From Abyssibacter profundi (lineage in GTDB: Bacteria; Pseudomonadota; Gammaproteobacteria; Nevskiales; OUC007): a stretch of DNA of 64,000 bases. The stretch is from positions 1-64,000 of the forward strand of contig NZ_QEQK01000008.1 of the NCBI RefSeq assembly GCF_003151135.1, given 5' to 3'. The notes under the pieces are model-generated. The model was not told the origin of the DNA. It searched no databases and saw nothing but the letters and a program-made list of their open reading frames with translations. Positions 18,861 to 28,411 of this stretch are shown here, one piece after another. Made by a program: the position numbers and the translations under genes. Within the stretch, counting starts at the first letter, position 1. The number at the start of each line of letters is the position of its first letter.

Positions 18861-19909
18861 TACGGCCGGGTTGGAACATCCTTCGCTTTCAAATGTGTAT
18901 AGCTGCGAAGGATGTTCCAATCCAGGTGGAGCGTAAACGCTGCCACCTCGTGGATCGCATACCCGCGCTCGAACAACCTCGATGTAGCCTCGTGACGGAG
19001 ATCGTGGAAGCGGAGATCCTGAATTCCGAGTATTCGGCAAGCGCGGGTGAACCGTGCTCCAACGGACTTGGGGTTGTACGGGAAGATCAGTTCACTGGTT
19101 CGCGGCTGGCGTTTGATGATCTCGAGCGCCTCGGGCGTGAGCTTGCTTTCAAGGTCATTCCCTTTCTTGGTGCGAGGGTGCTTCACGTCCCGCACTACAA
19201 TCACAAGATCCTTCTCAATCAAGTCGTCCCACCGAAGCCGGGTGATCTCGGCTTGTCGGCGTGAGGACGCGAGCGCAAATTTGACGCACTCCTGCATGGG
19301 GATCATGGCGTTCTGATCAGACTGCGCGAAGTACTTGTCGAGCCGGCTCAATTCATCCTTTGTCGGGCGACGCGTACGTCGCCGTGAACGACGGACGAGT
19401 TTCTGGTCGCGGCTGAACTGCAGAGCGTCTTCAAACACAGTCATATCGAACGGTAAGTCCCACGCGACATTCATCGGCGAGAACGCGGCTTTCAGCCAAG
19501 TGATGTCGTTCATGACAGTTGATGGCCCTGTACCAGCCTGTCGCCTTGTCCGCACATGGTCGATCAACACCTGACTCGTCAGGTCCTGGACTTTGACGCG
19601 CCCGATATCGTGCTTGGCGAGGAACCGCAGATGCTCACGTTTTGAGCGAGCCCATCCACTGAGCTGTTCGTACTCGGCACGATAGCGGTGTATGACGTCG
19701 CCAACGGTGATGTCTTTTAGCGCCAGCTTTCGAGTACTGCCCTCCCCTTTGATCTCGGTCTCGCGCTTACGCGACCAGTTCTCGGCCATGGCACGACGCG
19801 GAAACGTGCGGGACTCAGACGCGATAATCTTGCCCTCTCGCTTGACACGTATGAGGGCCCGATATGACATCGTCCCGTTCGCATTCTTCCACTTAGTTAT
19901 GGTCGCCAT
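18848..19909 (-). CDS. int: Tyrosine recombinase (dusA-type island integrase)
   Basis: 353 residues starting at 19909, with GGAGGAAG just upstream; a farther ATG at 19933 was rejected. It has an N-terminal arm/SAM-like domain and a C-terminal catalytic domain. Catalytic residues visible are Arg in SSRRQAEITRLRWDD, Lys in VKHPRTKKG, HDLRH (His302, Arg305), His328 and the nucleophile Tyr337 in LRSYTHL. It cuts and rejoins the island at its attachment site. It lies next to dusA, which suggests insertion into dusA. The 3' end contains a 16-bp inverted repeat. Confidence 0.92.
   Translation of the reverse strand: MATITKWKNANGTMSYRALIRVKREGKIIASESRTFPRRAMAENWSRKRETEIKGEGSTRKLALKDITVGDVIHRYRAEYEQLSGWARSKREHLRFLAKHDIGRVKVQDLTSQVLIDHVRTRRQAGTGPSTVMNDITWLKAAFSPMNVAWDLPFDMTVFEDALQFSRDQKLVRRSRRRTRRPTKDELSRLDKYFAQSDQNAMIPMQECVKFALASSRRQAEITRLRWDDLIEKDLVIVVRDVKHPRTKKGNDLESKLTPEALEIIKRQPRTSELIFPYNPKSVGARFTRACRILGIQDLRFHDLRHEATSRLFERGYAIHEVAAFTLHLDWNILRSYTHLKAKDVPTRPYQAA
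18869..18923. repeat. Long inverted repeat inside the integrase 3' end
   Basis: Arms at about 18869-18886 and 18905-18923 match perfectly over 16 bp (TTGGAACATCCTTCGC and its reverse complement), with an 18-nt loop. The loop (18887-18904) contains the codon of the catalytic Tyr337 (18899-18901). It lies between the convergent PrtN-like gene and the integrase, so it could act as a terminator-like hairpin. There is no T run. Confidence 0.8.
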
Positions 19910-19925
19910 TCTTCCTCCAATTCCG

Positions 19926-19963
19926 GTGCACAACGCTCACTCGTTGTGCACTTTTTTGTGCAC
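19926..19963. promoter_or_regulatory. Triple GTGCAC palindrome upstream of the integrase
   Basis: A perfect 10-bp inverted repeat (GTGCACAACG at 19926-19935 and its complement at 19942-19951, loop CTCACT) is followed by TTTTTT and a third GTGCAC (19958-19963). On the plus strand it has the form of an intrinsic terminator, shielding dusA from island transcription. On the minus strand it lies in the integrase leader, where it could be an operator. A TATAAT at 19973-19978 on the plus strand may be the -10 of a promoter reading into dusA. Confidence 0.65.
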
Positions 19964-20040
19964 CACCGTCTCTATAATACCTCTAAATGCACAAAAACGC
20001 GTGTCCCATGGAGGACAAGAAACCACGATAAGCAACTGTT

Positions 20041-21060
<1,020 letters not shown>

Positions 21061-21070
21061 GCGGCGGCCG

Positions 21071-21496
21071 CTAAGAACGACGCGTCTGCTGACGCGCGGC
21101 TTCCATACCGCGCATTAATTCCAGGATTTGCCTAAGCGTTTGTTGAGGATCGCCCTCGGATCGTGCCGTCACCCAGCCCGCACCTGCCGCCACGCCAACC
21201 GCCAGCCAGGGCTGATCTGCCGTCCAGCGTTCGAGCAAGTCGATCATTTCCTGCGGCATATCGGGCGGCGACCCTGCATCAACCTGACGTCGGCGCGCCC
21301 GATAGCGCCGCAGCACGACGGCGCCGACGTAGATGAGCAAGGCCACGGCCGCAACGCCCGAGGCGGACGCCCAGGCCGGCCACCAGTTCCGCAGTAGCCA
21401 GAAGATGGCGAGGCTGATCCATACACTCATCAGCCCCCACAGCAGCAATGAGAACGCGCCCCAGCGCGTCGCGCGCCGGGCGCGCTCGATCAGCAT
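21071..21496 (-). CDS. Small membrane protein next to a DUF883 protein
   Basis: 141 residues with two adjacent helices (residues 10-34 and 40-60), then a basic stretch and a soluble C-terminal part with a possible further hydrophobic segment (WLAVGVAAGAGWV). It is downstream of the DUF883 gene with a 6-bp gap, which resembles the yqjD-yqjE-type membrane gene pairs of enterobacteria. I do not assign it to a named family with certainty. Its function is unknown. Confidence 0.65.
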   Translation of the reverse strand: MLIERARRATRWGAFSLLLWGLMSVWISLAIFWLLRNWWPAWASASGVAAVALLIYVGAVVLRRYRARRRQVDAGSPPDMPQEMIDLLERWTADQPWLAVGVAAGAGWVTARSEGDPQQTLRQILELMRGMEAARQQTRRS

Positions 21497-21502
21497 GGGC
21501 AG

Positions 21503-21775
21503 CTACCGTCCCGCCAGTCGGCCGATGAGAAAGCCGACCCCAAAGGCAATGCCAACGCTTTGCAGCGGGTGTTCGGCGATCTTGGCCTCGGCCTGCTGCT
21601 CGGCCGCAAGCAGCTGATCCTTGCCCTGATCCACACCCTGCCGCACGCGAGCCCGCGCATCGGCTGCTCGGCCCTTGGCCGTTGCCTGCAGGGACTCGGT
21701 CAGGGTCTTGACGTCTTCACGCAGCTGACTGAGGTCGTCCTTTACGGCTTTGAGTTCGGCATCTGAGCTCGCCAT
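21503..21775 (-). CDS. DUF883 (ElaB/YqjD-type) membrane-anchored protein
   Basis: 90 residues. The N-terminal two thirds is a charged helix (LKAVKDDLSQLREDVKTLTESL), then EHPLQSVGIAFGVGFLIGRL as a glycine-rich C-terminal membrane anchor. This is the standard layout of ElaB/YqjD proteins, which tether ribosomes to the inner membrane in stationary-phase Escherichia coli. Whether this one does so is not shown. It is the first gene of a pair. Confidence 0.85.
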   Translation of the reverse strand: MASSDAELKAVKDDLSQLREDVKTLTESLQATAKGRAADARARVRQGVDQGKDQLLAAEQQAEAKIAEHPLQSVGIAFGVGFLIGRLAGR

Positions 21776-21919
21776 GATTCATCCTCCTTGTCTTCATGTT
21801 CCCCCGCCCCTTAGCAGACAAGCGACGTGGAACGATGTTCCTTGGCTGGCTTGTTCGGCATTCCAGCGCGCCCCGCATTATCATGCCCGCGGAACCAATT
21901 CGCAGAGACTCAAGCGCTC

Positions 21920-22498
21920 ATGCTCAACCGACTGACATTCCTGACTGGACTCGTACTCATGACAACATCCGCAGCCGCCACCGCAGACATGGTCAAGGTC
22001 GACATGCAGACCTCGGCCGGCAAGATTGTGCTGGCATTGGACGCCGACAAAGCGCCCACGACGGTGGCCAATTTCGTTGAATACGCCAACGACGGCTTCT
22101 ACGACGGCACGGTTTTCCACCGCGTGATCGAGGGCTTCATGATTCAAGGTGGCGGGCACACCGAATCGCTGGCCAAAAAGGAGACCCGCGACCCCATCCA
22201 GAATGAAGCCAATAACGGCCTGTCCAACGTGCGCGGCTCCATTGCCATGGCGCGGACCAACGACCCGCACTCGGCCACAGCCCAGTTCTTCATCAACCAC
22301 GGCGACAACGGACGTCTGGATTTCCGCAGTGAGACGTCTTACGGCTACGGTTATACGGTGTTCGGGAAGGTGATCGAGGGGATGGACGTCGTCGATAAGA
22401 TCGCCGAGATGCCAACCGGCGCCCAGGGCCCGTTCCGTTCGGACGTGCCGCAGCCGCTGGTGGTCATCGAGTCCGTGCGCATCATCGATTCCGAGTGA
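21920..22498 (+). CDS. ppiA: Exported peptidyl-prolyl cis-trans isomerase (cyclophilin)
   Basis: 192 residues from the ATG at 21920, which starts a signal peptide ([22 protein letters not shown]). Cyclophilin motifs are clear: [34 protein letters not shown] with the catalytic-site residues, and [15 protein letters not shown]. The protein would catalyse proline isomerisation in the periplasm. Its last four bases are shared with the lpxH GTG start. Confidence 0.9.
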   Translation: MLNRLTFLTGLVLMTTSAAATADMVKVDMQTSAGKIVLALDADKAPTTVANFVEYANDGFYDGTVFHRVIEGFMIQGGGHTESLAKKETRDPIQNEANNGLSNVRGSIAMARTNDPHSATAQFFINHGDNGRLDFRSETSYGYGYTVFGKVIEGMDVVDKIAEMPTGAQGPFRSDVPQPLVVIESVRIIDSE

Positions 22499-23238
22499 TC
22501 CATCTGCTATCTGACCTCCACCTGGCGCCGGGAGACGGACTGACCCGGCGCTTTGTGGAGTACATGGCCGGTGCCGGACGCGACGCATCGGTCATATTCA
22601 TCCTGGGAGACCTGTTCAACGTGTGGTTAGGCGACGACCTCTCCATGCCTGAACACGGGGCGGCCATCGATGCCATTTCCGGTGCCGTGGATGCCGGCGT
22701 GCAGGTGCATGTGATGCACGGCAACCGGGACTTTCTGCTCGGTCCAATTTTCGAATCGGCAACCGGAGCGACGCTGATCTCTGACCCCTGGGTCGGCGAG
22801 TTAGCCGGCATCGTCACCCTGCTGACGCATGGGGATCGCTACTGCACCCAGGATCGCAGCTACCAGGCATTTCGCTCCGTGGTCCGAAGCCGCGCCGTGC
22901 AACGGGGTTTCTACGGCATGCCCCAGCGCTGGCGGGTCGGGCTAGCCAACCGGCTCCGCCAAGGCAGCCGGCAGGCCACACCCGGCAAGCCGCTGCAAAT
23001 CACCGATCTCGATAGCCGCGCGCTGTACCAGGCCGTTCGTGATGCACAGGCCTCGCGCGTTATCCATGGGCACTCCCATCGCCCGGCCGTCCATCGTGTC
23101 GGCAAAGGGAAACAGATGATCGAGCGCCACGTACTGGAAGACTGGCGCACCGACACCGGCGGCCGGGTCATGACCATTGACCGCGAAGGCCGCACGGGCA
23201 GTCTGCGCGTGCCGCCGCCGGAGAACATCGCGGCCTGA
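22495..23238 (+). CDS. lpxH: UDP-2,3-diacylglucosamine diphosphatase
   Basis: 247 residues. LpxH hydrolyses UDP-2,3-diacylglucosamine to lipid X and UMP in lipid A synthesis. Metal-binding motifs of the calcineurin-like phosphoesterases are in order: [25 protein letters not shown] and HGHSHRP. The GTG start at 22495 overlaps the cyclophilin stop (GTGA). Expected length is about 240 residues. Confidence 0.93.
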   Translation: MIHLLSDLHLAPGDGLTRRFVEYMAGAGRDASVIFILGDLFNVWLGDDLSMPEHGAAIDAISGAVDAGVQVHVMHGNRDFLLGPIFESATGATLISDPWVGELAGIVTLLTHGDRYCTQDRSYQAFRSVVRSRAVQRGFYGMPQRWRVGLANRLRQGSRQATPGKPLQITDLDSRALYQAVRDAQASRVIHGHSHRPAVHRVGKGKQMIERHVLEDWRTDTGGRVMTIDREGRTGSLRVPPPENIAA

Positions 23239-23372
23239 CCGGGCGCGCCGCCACCGTCAGAAAGTGCTTACAAATGGCAGGTCATCACGGCCAATGCTTG
23301 GCCCGGCTGCGTCATTCATCATGCATTGAATGAAGGCGTCATCGAGGCGCCCGGCATGAAGAGGAGACCACC

Positions 23373-25271
23373 GTGATCAGCCTGCACCGTCCCGCTCTCG
23401 CCCTGCGCCTGCTCGCACTTAGCCTGCCCGTGGCTGTCACCGCCTGTAGTGGAGGCGGCGATGACGCCCCGGCGAACACCGCGCCCCCTGCGATGGCAGC
23501 GGACTGGTTCGATTACAGCCCGACGCCTGCCTACGACGGAACAACCCGCCTGCCCGCCGAATACATCACCATGAGTGATGGTACGAAGCTGTCGGCACAG
23601 GTCATGCTGCCCACCGATGCCGACGGCAACGCCATTGAGGGGCCACTGCCGGTCATCCTGACGCAGACGGGCTACAACAAGAGCGCCAGTGGCTACGTGG
23701 AAGGCTTTGCGTTCAACAGCTTCCTGGTCGAACACGGATACGCCCATGTCACGGTGGATGTTCGCGGTACAGGGACCTCCCAGGGCACCTGGGAGATCTT
23801 CAGCGAACGTGAGCAACTGGACTACCAGGAGGTGATGGACTGGATCACCCGCCAACCCTGGAGCAATGGGCGTGTCGGCACCTGGGGGCCCTCCTTCATG
23901 GCCATCACCCAGATTTACACCGCCGCCTGGCAGCATCCTGCCCACCAGGCCATGTTCGCCATCGTGCCCATGGCCGATGCCTACCGAGACATCGTCTTCA
24001 CCGGTGGCCAGGTGAACGTCGGCTTTATTCCGCTGTGGATTGGTCTGGTCACCGGGCTCGGACTCATCCCCGCCCACCCCTCACCCGAGGCCCTCTCGAC
24101 GCTGGTCGAGCACGTGCTAGGCACACTGAGCTATGACATCCCGGTGATACTGCAGGCCACGCTGGGTGTGAATGGACAGAACTACGACGGGCCATTCTGG
24201 CGCACACGCTCGCCCATTGAGGTCGCGGATCAGGTGCGGGTGCCCACGATCATCATCGGTGGCCTGCGGGACATCTTCCAGCGCGGCGAGCCCATGCTGT
24301 ACGAAGCCATCAAGCCCCATGCAACCACCAAACTCGTCATCGGCCCCTGGTCGCATCTGGACGCTTCCTCGGGGGCGGGCCTGCCAGCCGATGGCGTGCC
24401 CGACCTCAACCACATGGCCCTGCTTTGGTTCGACCGCTATCTCAAGAACATCGATAACCAGGCCGAGACCGTCCCCGCCGTCACGCAGTACGTCTGGAAC
24501 GAGGACCGCTATGTCCGGTCCGCGGATTGGCCTCACCCGCAGGCCACCGCAGAACGCTGGTTCCTCCGCGGCAACGGCTCGCTGAGCGCGGACCCACCCG
24601 CGACGGATGAACCCGCCCGACATACCGTGCAGATTCCGGTCCAGAACCTCTGCTCGGCCAGCTCGGCCCAGTGGACAGCCGGCGTGTTGGAGCTGATTCC
24701 GCTGCCCTGCTTTCAAGGCCAGAACAGCATCAATGAGCTGCCGTTACTGGGCGCGGTGACTTACACCACAGCACCGATGGACGCCGACTACTACATCAAT
24801 GGGCCGATTCAGGCCGATCTGTGGCTGGCCTCGGAGCTGGGCTCGGATGGCAGCGTCGCCGTGCGGGTCACCAGCGTCTCACCCGAGGGCCAATCGTTCG
24901 AACTCACGAACGGACTGCAGACCTTCTCCTCGCGGGCGCTAGACCCTGAGCGATCGCGCAGGCTCGACGGCGAGTCCATCCAGCCCTGGCATCCCTACAC
25001 CGCAGAGTCGATCGAGCCGGTCGAACCGGGCGAGTCGACGCTGGTGTCCGTCGAAATATTCCCCAGCAGCTTCGTCATTCCGGCCGGCCACCGACTACGT
25101 GTGGCCATTGCCAGCAGTGATTTTCCGCATGGCCTGCCGCCCATCACAGATCTGCTGGATCAGGTGCTGGGCATCATGCGGATCGACAGTACGGCCGCAC
25201 GCCCGTCGTCACTTGTCCTGCCGGTCGTCCCGGTCGACGCACTCGGCCGCGACGACGACAGCACGGGCTAG
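23373..25271 (+). CDS. CocE/NonD-type alpha/beta hydrolase, lipoprotein
   Basis: 632 residues. The GTG start at 23373 is preceded by GAGGAGA. The signal ends in a lipobox (AVTAC at residues 21-25), so the protein is probably lipid-anchored. An X-Pro dipeptidyl-peptidase/CocE-like hydrolase domain has its nucleophile in TWGPSF (Ser174), Asp in GGLRDIF (Asp300) and His in GPWSHLD (His328). A C-terminal jelly-roll domain (about 420-620) is typical of the family. The substrate (ester or peptide) cannot be told from sequence. It stands alone between lpxH and the siderophore locus. Confidence 0.85.
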   Translation: MISLHRPALALRLLALSLPVAVTACSGGGDDAPANTAPPAMAADWFDYSPTPAYDGTTRLPAEYITMSDGTKLSAQVMLPTDADGNAIEGPLPVILTQTGYNKSASGYVEGFAFNSFLVEHGYAHVTVDVRGTGTSQGTWEIFSEREQLDYQEVMDWITRQPWSNGRVGTWGPSFMAITQIYTAAWQHPAHQAMFAIVPMADAYRDIVFTGGQVNVGFIPLWIGLVTGLGLIPAHPSPEALSTLVEHVLGTLSYDIPVILQATLGVNGQNYDGPFWRTRSPIEVADQVRVPTIIIGGLRDIFQRGEPMLYEAIKPHATTKLVIGPWSHLDASSGAGLPADGVPDLNHMALLWFDRYLKNIDNQAETVPAVTQYVWNEDRYVRSADWPHPQATAERWFLRGNGSLSADPPATDEPARHTVQIPVQNLCSASSAQWTAGVLELIPLPCFQGQNSINELPLLGAVTYTTAPMDADYYINGPIQADLWLASELGSDGSVAVRVTSVSPEGQSFELTNGLQTFSSRALDPERSRRLDGESIQPWHPYTAESIEPVEPGESTLVSVEIFPSSFVIPAGHRLRVAIASSDFPHGLPPITDLLDQVLGIMRIDSTAARPSSLVLPVVPVDALGRDDDSTG

Positions 25272-25353
25272 CTGACCGCGGAAAATCGCGGAGTCCGATA
25301 CTCAGCCAGACGTGGGACGCAAGCCCCTTAGAACCGGCGCGTGAAGGGTTGTT

Positions 25354-25372
25354 ATTGATAATCGTTCGCATT
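25354..25372 (+). promoter_or_regulatory. Fur box upstream of the siderophore receptor
   Basis: The 19 bases ATTGATAATCGTTCGCATT closely match the Fur-binding consensus seen before many TonB receptor genes (GATAAT plus the inverted GCATT half). The site lies about 38 bp upstream of the receptor start. It predicts repression when iron is sufficient. Confidence 0.8.
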
Positions 25373-25409
25373 ATTTTTCGCTTCCCTTTTCTACCGCCTG
25401 GCGACCTGC

Positions 25410-27599
25410 ATGTCTCGACTCCTCCCAGTTCGTTTTCTCACCTTGAGCTGCCTGCTGACGATGGGGGCGACCGCCCTTGCCCAGCCCGATGCCGCCACCT
25501 CGGCAGACACCGCTGAGCGGAATGCGGGCGCCGAACAAAACGATGCGGCACCCCAGGACCTGGGCGAGATGACTGTGCACGGGGGCATGACGCGATACTC
25601 GGCCCTGAAGTCGGACACGCCCATTATGGAGACGGCCCGCTCTGTCTCGGTCGAAACCGCAGAGCAGTTGCAGGCCAAGGGCGCGTTGGATCTGGGAGAC
25701 GCTTACACCTATTCAGCCGGTGTGATCGGCGACACCTACGGGTTTGCCACCCGAGGCGACTGGTTGAAGGTGCGCGGGCTCAACGTGCCGGAGTATCGGG
25801 ACAGCCTGCAGGCTCTCTTCGGCAACTACAACAACGTTCGCCCCCATATCTACACGCTGGAACAGGTCGAAATCCTGAAAGGCCCGGCCTCGGTGCTGTA
25901 TGGCCAAGGCTCCCCCGGCGGCCTGGTCAACATCGTGAGCAAGCAGCCCCGCGCCGACCAGCGCAATGAACTATTCGTTCAGTACGGCAGCTTCAATCAT
26001 CTGCAGCTCGGAACCGATGTGGGCGGCGCACTCAACGACGATGCCAGCCTGCTGTACCGGGTCGTGGCCGTTGGCCGCGATGCCGACACCATGGTCGACC
26101 ACGTGAACAACGATACGGTCGTGCTGGCGCCGTCGATCACATGGCGTCCGGGCCTACGCACCGAAATCACGCTGCTGGGCAACTACCAGGACACCCGCAG
26201 CAAGGCGGGTGCCCAGTTCCTACCCATTGCCGGGACGCTAACACCGGCGCCTAACGGACAGTTCATCGAGCACAGCACCTTTCTGGGCGAACCGGAGTTT
26301 GACCGCTATAACACTGAATCCCAGTCCGTCACCCTGCTGGCCAACCACATGATCAACGCGGTGTGGTCGCTCGACGTGACCGCACGCTGGACGCGTGGCG
26401 AGGCAGACTACCGCCAAGCCTGGCCGGCATTCATCGGCGGCAGTCGCTACGTATTCAATGACGACGGCAGCCTGTACGAGAACGGCACCGTGCCACGCAC
26501 GTTCTACATCAGCGATGCCATGTCCGAGCAAACGGCCATCGATACCCGGTTGCATGCCGATTTTTTTGACGGCGTGCTCGACCACGAGGTCATGTTCGGC
26601 GTGCAATACCAGGATGTCACCACCGACAACGACAGCGCCTACGCCTTTGCCCTGGGATACGACTTCGCCACCGGTGGGCCGGACGATACGCTGGGCGATA
26701 CCTACTGGATCAACGTATTTAACCCCGTGTACGGCAACGTCCCGGGGGATGACATTCTCGACATGTTCTACAACGACGCCCCCGAAGCGCGAACCCGTGA
26801 CCTGGGTGTCTACGTGAACGATCAGGTGTCCGTGGGCCGTTGGCGGCTAACCGCCGGATTGCGCTACGACGAGGTCACCACCGATGACGGCAGCACCGAG
26901 CAGGATGATGATGCGTTGAGCTATAGCATCGGTGCGCTGTATCGCTTCGATAACGGCTTGGCGCCCTATGCCAGCTATGCCGAATCGTTCGAGCCGGTCG
27001 TCGGCACCGACAGCCTCACCGGCGAGGCACTGCGCCCGCAGGAAGGTCGGCAGTACGAGGTGGGTCTGAAATACGAACCCGCCAGCGGCCGCTCACAAAT
27101 CACCCTCGCCGCCTTCGATATCGAACAGTCCAACCTGTCCAACCCCAATGGCCTGCCCAATGCGGGTTCCCAACAGGAGGGCGTGGCGGAGTTTCGCGGC
27201 CTGGAACTCGAATCCCTGCTTGACCTGGGCCTGATCAGCCTGGAAGCCAACGCCAGCCGACTGCTGAGCGAAGACCCCAACGGCCGGCGCTATGCCTCGG
27301 TGCCGGAAAATCAGGCCTCTGCCTGGTTGGCCGTCAAACCGCTTACGCAATGGGGGGGACTGCGTGCAGGTCTGGGCATGCGCTACGTCGGCGAGAGCTG
27401 GGACGGCGCAGATGGGCTGCGTACGCCGTCCTACACCCTGGCCGATGCCATGGTCGGCTACCCGCTGGGCCCCTGGGATTTCAGCATCAACGTGCGCAAT
27501 CTCACCGACAAGAACTATGTGGCCACCTGCCTGGCGCGGGGCGATTGTTTCGTCGGTGATCGACGCACCGTCGTGGGTACGCTGCGACGCAGTTTCTAA
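25410..27599 (+). CDS. TonB-dependent siderophore receptor
   Basis: 729 residues. A signal peptide ending in ALAQ is followed by an N-terminal plug domain (DLGDAYTYSAGV, VRGLNVPEYRD, LEQVEILKGPASVLYGQGSPGG, the classic plug signature) and a 22-strand barrel ending in the terminal RRSF. The motif set fits the ferrichrome/ferrioxamine-type receptor family (FhuA/FoxA-like). Substrate assignment is not possible. A Fur box precedes it, and a PepSY reductase-type gene follows, as in foxA-foxB loci of Pseudomonas. Confidence 0.93.
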   Translation: MSRLLPVRFLTLSCLLTMGATALAQPDAATSADTAERNAGAEQNDAAPQDLGEMTVHGGMTRYSALKSDTPIMETARSVSVETAEQLQAKGALDLGDAYTYSAGVIGDTYGFATRGDWLKVRGLNVPEYRDSLQALFGNYNNVRPHIYTLEQVEILKGPASVLYGQGSPGGLVNIVSKQPRADQRNELFVQYGSFNHLQLGTDVGGALNDDASLLYRVVAVGRDADTMVDHVNNDTVVLAPSITWRPGLRTEITLLGNYQDTRSKAGAQFLPIAGTLTPAPNGQFIEHSTFLGEPEFDRYNTESQSVTLLANHMINAVWSLDVTARWTRGEADYRQAWPAFIGGSRYVFNDDGSLYENGTVPRTFYISDAMSEQTAIDTRLHADFFDGVLDHEVMFGVQYQDVTTDNDSAYAFALGYDFATGGPDDTLGDTYWINVFNPVYGNVPGDDILDMFYNDAPEARTRDLGVYVNDQVSVGRWRLTAGLRYDEVTTDDGSTEQDDDALSYSIGALYRFDNGLAPYASYAESFEPVVGTDSLTGEALRPQEGRQYEVGLKYEPASGRSQITLAAFDIEQSNLSNPNGLPNAGSQQEGVAEFRGLELESLLDLGLISLEANASRLLSEDPNGRRYASVPENQASAWLAVKPLTQWGGLRAGLGMRYVGESWDGADGLRTPSYTLADAMVGYPLGPWDFSINVRNLTDKNYVATCLARGDCFVGDRRTVVGTLRRSF

Positions 27600-27659
27600 G
27601 CGCGTACGCATCCACTCCAGCCGCCCCGTGACCGCCACACACAACGCATGGACAGACGC

Positions 27660-27797
27660 ATGGTCATGAGCCATCCACGACGCATCACACCGTATGGCCT
27701 ACCGCCGGGCGCTCAGTGGCGGGAACAAACCGCCCGCCCTACCAATCCGCAGGCAGGATGGGATGCGTGGCCAGACCGGCGAGTGCGCGGATGCTAA
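27660..27797 (+). CDS. Possible 45-residue ORF between the receptor and the membrane protein
   Basis: A short frame from ATG 27660 to TAA 27797 that overlaps the start of the next gene (ATGCTAA), as if translationally coupled. The product is polar and Arg/Pro-rich with no membrane segment. Its third codon positions are only about 61% GC, lower than the neighbouring genes. I recognise no family. It may be a leader peptide or a chance frame. Confidence 0.25.
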   Translation: MVMSHPRRITPYGLPPGAQWREQTARPTNPQAGWDAWPDRRVRGC

Positions 27798-28411
27798 GCG
27801 CGCTCGCCTGCACCACAACCTTGCTCGGTGTCGCGGCTTTGTGGGGCGCCTGGATGGCCGGGCGTCGCCAACCGGTGGTCGCGTGGTCCAGGCCGGCACT
27901 GCGCGGCTTTGGCTGGGGGCTGCTCGTGGCTTCCGTCGGCCTGTGGATGCAAGCCGCTGGGCCGGACCGCGGGCTGGCCATTGCTGGCCTTGGACTGAGC
28001 TTGGCCGGACTGCTATTCCTGGTGCAGGCGGCGCGTAGCGAAGCACGGTCCCGGAATCGTCCCGCCAGGCGGCGTCGAACGACAACATGGACTGCCGGGC
28101 CGCGCCCACCCGGACCGGGTGGCGGACTGCGCACAGGGCTTCGCCGTCTATGGGTCGTCGTGCTGGCAGGCCCGGTGGCTGTTGCGGCCGCTGTGCTGTT
28201 GGCCATGCTGCTCTACGCACTGGCGCTGGCCGCCGGCCTGCAGGCGGCCAATGGCCTTGCCATCGGGCTCATCGCCACCCCGCTGCTTTGGTCCCTGCTC
28301 ATGCCCGTCGCGACAGCGGGCCTGGCACTGCGCACGCGTAGCGCCATCCTGCTGGGCAGCGTGGCCGCCGGTGCGCTGGCCTATCCCTTGTTACCAATGT
28401 GGGTGTCCTGA
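27791..28411 (+). CDS. DUF3325/DUF3649-like membrane protein of the siderophore locus
   Basis: 206 residues from ATG 27791. The N-terminal half has helices and a spacing like DUF3325 (WSRPALRGFGWGLLVASVGL), and the C-terminal half resembles DUF3649 (LLWSLLMPVATAGLALRTRSAILL). In many Pseudomonas-type siderophore loci these are two separate small genes beside a PepSY protein. Here they appear fused through a basic linker (RRRRTTTW). It overlaps the PepSY gene by TGATG. The family assignment is tentative and the function unknown. Confidence 0.6.
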   Translation: MLSALACTTTLLGVAALWGAWMAGRRQPVVAWSRPALRGFGWGLLVASVGLWMQAAGPDRGLAIAGLGLSLAGLLFLVQAARSEARSRNRPARRRRTTTWTAGPRPPGPGGGLRTGLRRLWVVVLAGPVAVAAAVLLAMLLYALALAAGLQAANGLAIGLIATPLLWSLLMPVATAGLALRTRSAILLGSVAAGALAYPLLPMWVS

